DNA of 12,500 bases from Eimeria necatrix (GCF_000499385.1 NW_013651850.1:5001-17500); one strand, 5' to 3'. Counted from the stretch's first letter, positions 1 to 7,122 are shown. A program made the numbers and translations. The notes: generated by a model from the sequence alone, not told the origin.

Positions 1-43
1 GCGTGACGAACAGCCTCGCTCTGCGCGTCTTGCGGTGTTCCTA

Positions 44-140
44 CACCGCGTTCACCGCTGCTGCTGCTGCTGCTGCTGCTGCTGTGTCTGCGGACACCGC
101 GTTCACCGCTGCTGCTGCTGCTGCTGCTGCTGCTGTGTCT
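44..140. repeat. 51-bp tandem repeat with internal CTG tracts
   Basis: ACCGCGTTCACC followed by a run of GCT and then GTGTCTGC occurs twice with a 51-base period (ACCGCG at 45 and at 96). The period is 17 codons, and one + frame reads TAFTA, poly-Ala, VSAD twice. It could be an exon of the gene whose last exon seems to lie at 370-522, or intron sequence. Open frames prove little because CTG repeats contain no stops. The rest of 1-250 is interrupted CTG/GCT sequence. Confidence 0.6.
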
Positions 141-369
141 GCTGCTTCAGGTGCTGCTGCTGCGCGCGCTGCTGGACCACAAGCGGGCGCTGCCGTGTCT
201 GCTTGCTGCAGCTTGCTGCTGCTGCGCTGCTGCTGCTCGGAGGCCTTTAAGTGAAATCTTTTTTTCTTTTATTTTGTCTTCTTCTGTTTGGAGCCGCTAC
301 GCCCTGTGGTCGCCGCTGCTGCATGCGCCCCCGGCGCTGGGGCTGCTGCTGCTGCGCCTGCTGCTGCAG

Positions 370-522
370 GCAGCAGCAGCAGCAGCAGGAGCAGCAACTG
401 CTGCCTGCAGAAGACACTTGGAGGAACTTGAGGCCAATCTCCTCGAGGCTTCCATTCCCGAAAATGTGCACTTCGAAGAGCCGGGCGGGGAGCCCGCAGT
501 AGAGCCCGCAGTGGCTAGCTAG
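370..522 (+). CDS. Probable terminal exon of a gene entering from the left, product unknown
   Basis: I do not recognise the product. After a CTG run ending in CTGCAG (365-369) the frame reads a short poly-Ala (GCA codons), then an acidic amphipathic segment (RRHLEELEANLLEASIPEN, then VHFEEPGGEPAVEPAVAS) and stops with TAG at 520-522. The CTG-rich 3' intron end, TGCAG acceptor and CAG-oriented exon match genes A and B. Two copies of GAGCCCGCAGT encode the EPAV repeat at the end. The GCTA array begins at the stop codon, as expected for a gene boundary. A GTGAAATC at 251 followed by a T-rich stretch may mark another intron upstream. The alternative is chance openness; another frame also stays open to 502. 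Earlier exons lie outside the window or cannot be recognised. Confidence 0.4.
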   Translation, partial: AAAAAAGAATAACRRHLEELEANLLEASIPENVHFEEPGGEPAVEPAVAS

Positions 523-650
523 CCAGCTAGCTAGCTAGCCAGCCAGCTAGCCAGCGAGCCAGATAGCGCCAGATATCTGGCCAGCTAGCCAGCTAGCTGG
601 CTGGCTGCTAGCTAGCTAGCTAGCTAGCCACTGCCAGTGCTAGCTAGCGC
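511..650. repeat. GCTA/GCCA tetranucleotide array
   Basis: This is a degenerate (GCTA)n array with GCCA variants. GCTA repeats are self-complementary, so either strand can fold back on itself. The array contains a perfect 14-bp palindrome GCCAGATATCTGGC at 568-581. A far longer array of the same motif lies at 10623-11122. Confidence 0.9.
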
Positions 651-1296
651 TAGCGAGGCTGCAGCGGAAGAAACTGGAATGGCGTTTCGCCCCCGCTGCT
701 GCAGCTGCTGCAGCTGCGGCGGCGTTCAGGGCTGCGAGCAGCAGCAGCAACATTTGACAAGTCGAGTTAATTGTTTTGTCGAAAAGTTGAAGCTTTCGGG
801 TCTTTGCGGCGGCAGCTGCTGCAGGAAGCTGCAGGCAAGTGCAGCGTAGAGAGGCTGGAAAGCGAGGGAAAGCTGCAGTGAATGGCGCTTTGAACAGTTC
901 GCAGCTGCTTGAACTTGTAAGAATAATAATAACAATTAATAATAACAAATAATGATAGTTAGTTGAAGCTGAATTCAGCTTTCCACCGGCAAGCGTGGCC
1001 GCTGCACTGCACGGCTTGCTCGGAAAGCCGTGCAGGAAATCGATTTCGGCCAATTGAAAAGAAGCAGAAAAGAAGAAAAGTTTCGTTTCAGTGAAGAGCC
1101 TTCATTGCAACTTTTGCTTTCGAGCAGCAGCAGCGAAAACAGAGAGAAAAGGGAGGAAGAAAAGCCGCAAAATGACAAAAGTGCAGTTCAGAATGGCTGG
1201 GGCTCAGCAGGCCGCGCAGCGGATTTCGGGTGTACAGGCAGCTTTTGTCGAAGCTGCAACAATTTGAACTGAATTAATTCTTGAAGCAGCAGCAGC
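651..1296. other. Region upstream of gene A, no gene supported
   Basis: This region mixes GC-rich CTGCAG stretches (690-860) with AT-rich sequence (916-960, repeated AATAATAA). Open frames on both strands exist, but none shows convincing protein composition or splice-consistent exons. It probably holds the promoter and 5' UTR of gene A, which starts at 1297 or 1327. A 16-bp palindrome AAGCTGAATTCAGCTT lies at 966-981 and an inverted repeat at 1007-1035. Confidence 0.5.
1007..1035. other. Perfect inverted repeat, 11-bp arms
   Basis: CTGCACGGCTT (1007-1017) and its exact reverse complement AAGCCGTGCAG (1025-1035) flank a 7-base loop. It lies about 260 bases upstream of the gene A start and 26 bases after the EcoRI-centred palindrome at 966-981. 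It could be a hairpin in a 5' UTR or a binding site for a dimeric factor. Neither role is shown by the sequence. Confidence 0.75.
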
Positions 1297-2174
1297 ATGT
1301 TTAGGGGATACGCTGCGGCGCGAAAGATGCAGTTATTTCTTTTTGTTCTTTTATTTCTTTCACTTTTGCAAAACAAAAATGTTTTCTGCACGCGGCTGAA
1401 GTCGGGCTCGCGGGCGTGGGTGGCGCCGTACCAAGTTGCCGGTCCGCGGGCCGACGATGAGTGGAAAGCTCGTAAGTAAATGCGGAAAAAGAAATAAAAA
1501 ACAATTTTTAATTTGCAGCTTTTGCAAAAAGCTGCAAAGCCGACTTCGGAGTGGGAGTTTTCGCCGCTTTTCCTCTTCAGCGCGCTGCAGTTCAGCGACC
1601 CCGTGGTGGGATCTTTGGTCTTGCTGCCGTATTCCTCGGCCTTTCCCGCTTGTGAGGACTTTATTGAATTTTGAAAACACTTTTTGAAATTAATTCAAAA
1701 TGCTGCAGTCATTTGGCTCACGGGAACTTCCCGCACGCCGCTGATGAAGAGTTGGTACAGCGGTAACTCTGTTCAAGTTTTTTTGAATTTGCAACTTCGC
1801 ACTTCCAAGCCCCAGCCTTCAACTTAGGCTTTATGGCCTTCGGATTTGTTTTAAAGGTGAAAAATGCAAAATAAAAACAAAAGTTTCTGCACTTGCAGCT
1901 TTTCAGGCAGCACTGCTTCTCGGAATATTTCCAATTGTTGCTGCAGTTCTTGCAGACTTGGCAGCAGCAGTTGGCATTTACGGGTGACTTGGAAGCTGTG
2001 CTGCTGCTTTCCAGAAGTCTTTTTCATTTTGTTTTATTTCTTTTTCAGCTTTCTCCAGCCCGACAGATTCTTTCCCCTTTGCGGGATCTTCTGGGCCAGT
2101 TTCATCATTTCCAACATGGTCTACGTGACTTGTTTTCCGCAGGAAACCATCTTGACCACTGGTCCGTTCGCTCG

Positions 2175-2213
<39 letters not shown>

Positions 2214-2254
2214 GCTGCAGCAGCAGTTTCTGCAGAGTGTTGCTGACTTCAGTT

Positions 2255-2289
<35 letters not shown>

Positions 2290-2343
2290 ACAAGGCTGCA
2301 GGCTCCCTTCACCGGCGTTTTGCATCTCACATTGCCGCTCCAA

Positions 2344-2376
<33 letters not shown>

Positions 2377-3009
2377 AGGCTGGGGCTTCCACTGGCTGCT
2401 GCTGCTGCTGGCGACAGCAGCTTGCTGCTGCTTGCTGTGGCTGGCGCAGCGGCGGTTCCGGCGCTGCGTGCAGAACGGAGTGACTGCGTCAGTGGCTGCT
2501 GCTGCCGGTTCTTTAGCAAAACCCTAAACCCTAAACCCTAAACCCTAAAGTTGAAAAATGAAAATAATTATCATTTCTGAATTAAAAATCAAAAAATAAT
2601 TTTCGATTTTTACTAAACCCTAAACCCTAAACCCTAAACCCTAAACCCTAAACCCTAAACCCTAAACCCTAAACCCTAAACCCTAAACCCTAAACCCTAA
2701 ACCCTAAACCCTAAACCCTAAACCCTAAACCCTAAACCTTTTTACTAAACCCTAAACCCTAAACCCTAAACCCTAAACCCTAAACCCTAAACCCTAAACC
2801 CTAAACCCTAAACCCTAAACCCGCGCTTTCCACGCGGACCGCAGCACCACCAACGCCTTCGGCGCCGCCGCCGCTGCCGCCTTCGCCTGGGCCTTCTTCG
2901 CGGGGGCGAAGGCCTCGGCCTTTGACGTTTTATCTTTTATTTCTTATCCATCAAAAGTGAGAAATAAATCCAAAACTCGACTTTGCTGCAGCTTTTCCAT
3001 CCTTTCCCC

Positions 3010-3098
<89 letters not shown>

Positions 3099-3736
3099 GC
3101 AGTTCAAGTGGAGCGACCCCACGGACGTCTTTTTCTTTTTGTTTTTTTTAATTCTTTTTCTAATTGGCATTTTCGTCGACTACCGCCGAGACCTCGCCCA
3201 GCGGAGCCCGGGCTTCGGTGAGCATCTGCTGCTGCAGTGCTGCTGCAGTGCTGCTGCAGTGCTGCTGCAGTGCTGCTGCAGTTCCTGCTGCTCTTCTGCT
3301 GCTGCTGCAGCGCTGCTGCTGCAGCGCTGCTGCTGCAGCGCTGCTGCTGCAGCGTCTGTGCTGCTTCGCGGCGGCGGCAGCAGCGCCGCTGCCCCGCTGC
3401 CTCTGCTTCGCTGTTGCTGCTGCAGCTGCTTTGCTGCTGCTGCTGCTGCTGCTGCGCTTGCACCCCCGGTCTTTGCCTGCTGCTGCTGCATCAATACTAT
3501 TTGTTTTGCTGCTCAGGCGAAGGCAAAGACGAAGGCCCAGCCCCCAGATGGGTGGGTACTGAGGCCCCCGGCATAGACCTCCAGGGGGGCCCCCCTGCTG
3601 CAGCAAAAGGGGGCCCCTCGGAGGCCTCTTCAGAAGCTTCGGAGCCTTTCCTCATTTTCCCGGACTCCGCGGAGAAACCAGGTGTACGTACACCTGCAGG
3701 CGCTGCTGGTGTTCGTACACTGGAGGTGCTGCCGCA

Positions 3737-3783
<47 letters not shown>

Positions 3784-4344
3784 AGCTCCTGGCTTTCGCT
3801 TTTAATATTTTCACTTTTAGGGAATTCGGAGAAATGGAGAAGAGGCAGAAAAAGACTCAAATGAAAACAGCGAAACTGAAAGTGTGGAACAAGACGACGA
3901 ATTTGTTTCCAAGTGGATACAGCGAGCCCAAGTACCTAAACCCTAAACCCTAAACCCTAAACCCTAAACCCTAAACCCTAAGTTTTCTGCATCAAACTCT
4001 TCAACTTTGCTGCTAATTGGACTTGCTGCAGCTGCTAACAAATGCCTCTCGGGCGACAACAGCAGAAGCAGAAGAGGACTCAGCGCGATTTTGTTTTTTC
4101 TCTTCAATAGAAGACGCAGAGGTGGGATTTTTTTGAAGTTTTTTTTTGTTTAAATGCAGCAGCAGCAGCACTATTAAATAAAATTATAAATGGAAGAATA
4201 ATTGAAAAGTCTGAAAATAAAATTATAAATTGAAGAATAATTGAAAAGTCTGAAAATTCCATTTCTGAATTTCCCGACACCCTGGACCAGGAAGACGAGC
4301 TGGAGAGACACCTCAACTTGATCCGCGAAGCCGCGCGAGTTTGA
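1297..4344 (+). CDS. Gene A: multi-pass membrane protein with signal peptide, 13 exons
   Basis: I do not recognise the family. Proposed exons: 1297-1471, 1532-1651, 1709-1762, 1828-1856, 1907-1983, 2049-2161, 2379-2487, 2845-2956, 3103-3217, 3517-3683, 3821-3931, 4032-4121, 4249-4344. All 12 introns are GT-AG, every phase agrees, and the sum is 455 codons plus TGA. The start may be Met 11 (1327), which opens directly into a signal peptide (MQLFLFVLLFLSLLQ, cleavage possibly near VFC). Hydrophobic stretches lie near residues 70-98, 126-150, 158-175, 190-210 (FHWLLLLLATAACCCLLWL), 232-258 and 270-290 (DVFFFLFFLILFLIGIF). A basic stop-transfer YRRDLAQR follows. Residues 302-455 are a hydrophilic, increasingly acidic tail ending in an amphipathic ERHLNLIREAARV. 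The compartment is unknown; a signal peptide plus basic TRLKSGSRAW would also allow plastid targeting. Introns 6-11 carry CTG or telomere-like repeats; introns 1-5 are only 50-65 bases. The least certain splices are the acceptor at 1531 and the donors at 2162 and 2488. Confidence 0.7.
2162..2378 (+). repeat. Intron 6 of gene A, three CTG tracts
   Basis: The intron runs from GTCCGT to CTGCTGCAG and is largely CTG repeat (about 2177-2213, 2260-2288, 2346-2376). The exon phases on both sides agree (phase 1 to 1), joining ETILTTG to WGFHWLL inside a membrane-protein sequence. Reading through instead would put runs of Ala and Cys into the protein. The donor is weak, so this intron is less sure than its neighbours. 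Confidence 0.5.
2518..2822 (+). repeat. Interstitial telomere-like CCCTAAA arrays inside intron 7 of gene A
   Basis: Three blocks of CCCTAAA are separated by short AT-rich spacers: about 4 copies (2518-2549), about 18 (2613-2738) and about 11 (2744-2822). Blocks two and three both begin TTTTTACTAAACCCT, so they look like a duplication. This is the plant/coccidian telomere repeat type, but the block is internal and lies between exons whose phases match (donor GTCAGT at 2488, acceptor CCGCAG ending at 2844). The copies are nearly perfect, which suggests recent expansion or ongoing homogenisation. Confidence 0.9.
3011..3097 (+). repeat. Pure (CTG)29 tract in intron 8 of gene A
   Basis: There are 29 uninterrupted CTG units on the sense strand, the longest pure tract in the window. 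It ends 5 bases before the inferred acceptor TGTGCAG at 3102 and so occupies the position of the polypyrimidine tract. The intron is 2957-3102 (phase 0) and begins GTGAGA. Confidence 0.9.
3229..3349 (+). repeat. Tandem 11-nt and 14-nt repeats in intron 9 of gene A
   Basis: CTGCTGCAGTG repeats about 4.8 times (3229-3281) and CAGCGCTGCTGCTG three times (3308-3349). Neither period is a multiple of three, so successive copies shift frame. This fits noncoding sequence and explains the cycling Leu/Gln, Cys, Ala/Val reading in any one frame. The whole intron is 3218-3516, from GTGAGC to TGCTCAG. Confidence 0.85.
3681..3721 (+). repeat. Palindrome GGTGTACGTACACC plus degenerate copy
   Basis: A perfect 14-bp palindrome (3681-3694) is followed by GGTGTTCGTACACT (3708-3721). 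The first copy holds the only phase-compatible donor I found for intron 10 of gene A: exon 10 ends CCA GGT and the intron begins GTACGTAC at 3684. The motif may therefore act as a splice donor here. Confidence 0.8.
3738..3782 (+). repeat. (CTG)15 in intron 10 of gene A
   Basis: This is a pure CTG tract within the inferred intron 3684-3820. It is followed by a T-rich stretch and the acceptor CACTTTTAG. The tract is read as poly-Leu or poly-Cys only if the intron is ignored. Confidence 0.85.
3935..3981 (+). repeat. Telomere-like CCCTAAA array in intron 11 of gene A
   Basis: About 6-7 copies begin three bases after the inferred donor GTACCTAAACCC (3932). Intron 11 ends TTGCTGCAG at 4031. The sense-strand orientation is the same as in intron 7. 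Confidence 0.85.
4177..4254 (+). repeat. 39-bp tandem duplication spanning the last acceptor of gene A
   Basis: Copies at 4177-4215 and 4216-4254 differ by one base (TGGAAG versus TTGAAG). Each ends with TTGAAAAG, which can serve as acceptor, followed by TCTGAA. The second copy gives the 31-residue final exon. The first copy is also in phase but reads SENKIIN and then stops, so the duplication offers two C-termini. Confidence 0.85.
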
Positions 4345-4420
4345 AAATAAATTTCAAAAAAAATTCAAAAAAATAAAACTGAAAAAGCAGCAGCGGCGTT
4401 TCTGCTGTTTCGCGGAGTCC

Positions 4421-4475
4421 TGGGGCTGAGGTGTACGTACACCCCAGCCCAACGGCTCGCCAGCGAGCCGTTGGG
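4421..4475. other. Two adjacent palindromes
   Basis: The first is the motif GGTGTACGTACACC (4430-4443) extended outward by imperfect pairing (TGGGGCTGA on the left against CCAGCCCA on the right). The second, 4448-4475, has perfect 13-base arms (CCCAACGGCTCGC and its complement) around only two bases. They nearly touch, so one strand can form two stem-loops in a row. They lie about 80 bases after the gene A stop; transcript-end structure, a recombination footprint or a protein site are all possible. Confidence 0.8.
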
Positions 4476-4636
4476 TTTCATTTCAGTTCCAAAAGAGTTC
4501 AAAAAGTTCCCGCGCGAACGCGCACGCCGCAACACAAAAAAGAAAACAGACTAAGGCTTTAAATTCCAGAAAAAGAAAACAAATTTACAAAAAACTTTCT
4601 GCTTTTACCGCAGAGTTTGCACGAAAAAAGTGACCC

Positions 4637-4712
4637 GCGGGGGGCCCCCGGGGGCCCCCAGGGAGGGGCGGTGGGGCCTGCAGGGGCCCCCAGGGGCCCC
4701 CAGGAGCCAGGC
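4637..4712. repeat. GGGGCCCC palindrome cluster
   Basis: Several GGGGGCCCCC or GGGGCCCC units are packed together. Similar units recur at about 3593-3619, 6175-6190, 8050-8066, 8322-8343, 8664-8867, 9231-9285, 9520-9528, 9670-9717 and 12408-12447. Only some are coding (GAP-type peptides in gene C). Confidence 0.7.
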
Positions 4713-4795
4713 CTGCGTTTAAGAAACGGGAAAATAAATAAAATAAATAAATGCGGAATTAGAAAACTTAAAATAAAACCATTTTACTTTCTTTC

Positions 4796-4987
4796 GTGGA
4801 GGATCTTCTCCGGCGTTTCGAACATTTCAGAAACCCTCGGGTGTACGTACACCCCAACTCCGCCAGGACCTCCCCTGAAATCGAGTGTACGTACACCTCA
4901 AAGCCGCCGAAACTTCTCAGCCTCTTCTGCTCGGAGTTCGGAAAAACGGAAACTGAGCTGCTGCGCATGAAGTCACGGGGCCTCTAG
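4796..4987 (+). CDS. Possible exon or small ORF, unknown product
   Basis: The + frame reads EDLLRRFEHFRNPR, then VYVHPNS within the palindrome copy at 4840, a Pro/Thr stretch, then PPKLLSLFCSEFGKTETELL and a stop. It has no ATG at its start, so it would need an upstream exon. The sequence between the palindrome at 4840 and the AAAG at 4900 could be a 60-nt intron and is in phase either way. I could not join it in phase to gene B. The minus strand also has an open frame here, so coding status is unclear. Confidence 0.25.
   Translation: MEDLLRRFEHFRNPRVYVHPNSARTSPEIECTYTSKPPKLLSLFCSEFGKTETELLRMKSRGL
4840..4853. repeat. Palindrome GGTGTACGTACACC, copy
   Basis: Perfect 14-bp palindrome. On the + strand it continues CCAACTC, making a 21-base exact match to the complement of 9986-10006. 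Confidence 0.9.
4885..4897. repeat. Palindrome copy, 12-bp core GTGTACGTACAC
   Basis: The 12-bp core is perfect; the outermost left base is A instead of G. It lies 45 bases after the copy at 4840. Confidence 0.9.
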
Positions 4988-4997
4988 AGCAGCTAGT

Positions 4998-5086
4998 TGC
5001 TGCAGCTGCTGCTGCAGCTGCTGCTGCTGCAGCTGCTGCCCTGCTGCTGCAGCAGCTGCTGCTGCTGCTGCAGCTGCTGCTGCTGG
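4998..5086 (+). repeat. Interrupted CTG/CTGCAG tract upstream of gene B start
   Basis: CTGCAGCTGCTG sequence ends in CTGGAG, 8 bases before the gene B ATG at 5097. It may be the 3' part of a 5' UTR intron, since CTG-rich sense sequence precedes acceptors elsewhere in the window. Confidence 0.7.
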
Positions 5087-5096
5087 AGGCCCACCA

Positions 5097-5403
5097 ATGG
5101 CTTCCGCCGGAGATGATTCGAAAGAGGGCAAAAGCGCCTGTGGCAAATATGAGGTGAGCAGACACCCGGCGCTGCAGCAGCAGCAGCAGCAGCTGCAGCA
5201 GCTGCAGCAGGACGAGCGACTGGACTTCTGCAGCCCATCCTTTGACCCGCTGCTGCTGCTGCAGCAGCCCGCCTCTGCTGCAGCAGCAGCAGCAGCAGCA
5301 GGAACAGCCGCTCTGCCGAACATCCGAGTTGCGGAGCTGCTGCTGCCGTGGGGCCATCAGCCACAGACCAGTGCAGCAGCAGCAGCAGCTGCTGCTGATA
5401 ATG

Positions 5404-5443
<40 letters not shown>

Positions 5444-5728
5444 CCAAGGGCCGCTGAAGCGAACGGCCTTTGATGCCAAACTTAACGCAGCGAAAAACAA
5501 GCAGCTAAGACTGGGTAGGTCTTGCTGCTGCTTCTTTTACTGCTGCTGCTGCTGCTGTTGCTGCTGCTACTGTTGTCGCTGCTGCTGGTGCTGCTGTTGC
5601 TGCTGCTGCTGCGTTCGGTGCTGTTGCTTCCCTGCTTTTGCCTTTCTTCCGTTGCTGCTGCCGTGCTGCTGCTGTTGCTGCTGCTGCTGCACTGGTCGTG
5701 TCCTTCTGTCGTGCAGCTGCTTCTGTGC

Positions 5729-5771
<43 letters not shown>

Positions 5772-5868
5772 AGACCTCCGGCAAGCTGCTGCTGTATCGA
5801 AGCGGAGCGGCGCTTTGGCCTCTCACATTTTATCGCTGAGATTTACAGGTAACAGCAGCACCACCACC

Positions 5869-5923
<55 letters not shown>

Positions 5924-6122
5924 GACTAGCCGGTGGTTCGGGTTGCCTGCTGCTTCGTCGCGCACTTGTCTTTGATTCCTTTTATAGTTCAGTTCCCACG
6001 GTTGCAGGTTGCTGCTGCTGCGCTGCTGCTGCACTGCTGCTGCTGCTGCGCTGCTGCTGCACTGCTGCTGCTGCTGCAGGCCAGCTGCTGCCGCAGCGCG
6101 TCCTCAGACGAAGTGCAGCTCG

Positions 6123-6159
<37 letters not shown>

Positions 6160-6288
6160 GGGGGTAAGGGGCTCCCCCTGAGGGGCCCCTTAGCGCATCT
6201 GCGGCTGTGGCAGCAGCAGCAGCAGCAGCTCGAGGTCCACGTACACCCCAACGCCCTACAGTTCCTCAGGAGCCGCGGGACTGACCCA

Positions 6289-6346
<58 letters not shown>

Positions 6347-6476
6347 TACGTGTGAGGGGTTATCTGCGCTGGTTCGACCCCAATTTGACTCTGCTGCTGC
6401 AGCCCGCAGAGCTGCTAGAAGATGGCCCCGAGCAGCAGCAGCAGCCGCAGCGACGGCAGCAGCAGCAGCAGCAGCG

Positions 6477-6511
<35 letters not shown>

Positions 6512-6651
6512 CTCTAGATTGGCTGATAGTTCCGTATGTCTTTGCGCCCTCACATGCTTTTGCTGCTGCTTGTCAAGAGCCTCATTTTGCACTGCAGCCA
6601 CTTTAGCTGCAGCTGCTGCTATTGCTGCTGCAGCAGCTGCTGTTGCTGTTC

Positions 6652-6685
<34 letters not shown>

Positions 6686-6787
6686 ATTTGTGCTGCAGCT
6701 GCCGCCACTTGCTCTCGGTCCGCCCCCTCATTCCCCAGAGATGAAGAGGAGCTGCAGCAGCAAATGCATGTGAGGCCTCTTCACTAA
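5097..6787 (+). CDS. Gene B: possible Sm/LSm-like protein with homopolymer insertions, 4 exons
   Basis: Proposed exons are 5097-5514, 5774-5848, 6080-6533 and 6739-6787, with phases 1, 1 and 2 all consistent, giving 331 codons plus TAA. The ATG at 5097 is the first plausible start after a CTG tract; an upstream exon is possible. The first half is Gln/Ala tracts around complex peptide (LPNIRVAELLLPWG, KRTAFDAKLNAAKNKQLRL). Residues about 200-277 read GPLAHLRLW, LEVHVH and, after poly-Ser, VRVRGYLRWFDPNLTLLLQP. This resembles the Sm1 pattern (hydrophobic-x-G-x-L-x-x-F-D, then alternating Leu), with Thr where the RNA-binding Asn usually sits. After poly-Gln, exon 4 gives SLDWLIVPDEEEL, like the last strand of LSm4/SmD proteins. 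The usual RG before it is absent. The LEVHVH strand overlaps a decayed palindrome copy (6234-6247), which weakens the case. If correct, the role would be RNA binding in a nuclear or cytoplasmic ring. Gene structure is firmer than function. Confidence 0.55.
5521..5772 (+). repeat. CTG-rich intron 1 of gene B
   Basis: The intron runs from GTAGGT (5515) to CTGCTGCAG (5773) and is mostly CTG with TTG, CTT and GTG variants, plus a purer stretch at 5731-5772. Read as protein it would be poly-Cys, Leu or Ala. Splicing instead joins KNKQLRL to DLRQAAAVSKR in phase. Confidence 0.75.
5849..6079 (+). repeat. Intron 2 of gene B with pure (CTG)17
   Basis: The intron begins GTAACA, then CAGCACCACCACCAC and 17 pure CTG units (5870-5920). 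A mixed T-rich stretch with a possible alternative acceptor TTTTATAG (5987) follows, then GCTGCTGCTG with short interruptions to CTGCTGCAG (6079). It is phase 1 on both sides. Confidence 0.7.
6234..6247 (+). repeat. Decayed palindrome copy in a coding exon
   Basis: GGTCCACGTACACC matches the palindrome at 12 of 14 positions and continues CCAAC like the copies at 4840 and 9993. It lies within exon 3 of gene B and encodes VHVHPNA, close to the VYVHPNS encoded by the intact copy at 4841. A dispersed repeat may have become part of the protein. Confidence 0.55.
6291..6344 (+). repeat. (CAG)18, poly-Ser in gene B
   Basis: Pure CAG tract read as AGC codons. It separates LRSRGTDPT from VRVRGYLRW in the possible Sm-like region, so it would sit in a loop between strands. 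Confidence 0.85.
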
Positions 6788-6805
6788 ATGCTGCTGCTGC
6801 TGCTT

Positions 6806-6836
<31 letters not shown>

Positions 6837-6887
6837 TGCTACGAGCTGCTGCAGTAAGACCTGCTGCTGCTGCTGCTGCTGCTGCTG

Positions 6888-6984
6888 TCACTGCTGTTGT
6901 GGGGTCTGAGCGGCTGCTGGCAGCCGACCCTTTAGCTTCAGCGGCCCACTAGGCTTGCGTTGCTGCCGCTGCTTCTGCTTCCTG

Positions 6985-7028
<44 letters not shown>

Positions 7029-7081
7029 CGTGTCCTCCTGCTGCTTCTCGTCGTCTTCCTCCTCTACTTGCTGCTGCTGCG

Positions 7082-7122
<41 letters not shown>

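Larger units (their letters stand above)
4345..4795. other. 3' flank of gene A, no gene supported
   Basis: An A-rich stretch follows the gene A stop (4345-4385, probable 3' UTR and polyadenylation zone). After it come the hairpin pair at 4421-4475 and an A-rich stretch to 4612. A (C)4-5(G)4-6 palindrome cluster at 4637-4712 and an AT-rich stretch to 4795 complete the region. The segment from GTGTACGTAC (4431) to TTTCATTTCAG (4496) has the form of a small intron, but I could not identify coding sequence on both sides of it. Confidence 0.5.

Noticed and set aside
511..650. CRISPR-like or other spacer array
   Set aside because: There are no distinct spacers; it is a simple tetranucleotide repeat, as is the array at 10623.
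1030..1272. 80-codon + strand ORF with Glu/Lys/Ser-rich peptide
   Set aside because: No splice links to gene A, it sits in the expected upstream region, and composition follows the purine-rich DNA.
2518..2822. Chromosome end
   Set aside because: Coding sequence in phase continues on both sides and the blocks are separated by unique spacers, so these are interstitial repeats (unless the assembly is wrong here).
2957..3170. Long poly-Leu or poly-Ala open frames on both strands over the CTG tract
   Set aside because: CTG repeats lack stops in all six frames, and this tract lies between two phase-0 exons that join cleanly.
3104..3606. Minus-strand Gln/Ser/Ala open frames
   Set aside because: They are the complement of intron 9 and exons of gene A; the repeat periods of 11 and 14 are noncoding in character.
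4448..4475. Bacterial-type intrinsic terminator
   Set aside because: The hairpin is perfect, but the surroundings are clearly eukaryotic (introns) and no U-run directly follows.
4917..5447. Minus-strand frames rich in Cys and Ala
   Set aside because: The complex peptide (LPNIRVAELLLPWG, KRTAFDAKLNAAKNK) is on the + strand, with phase-consistent splicing.
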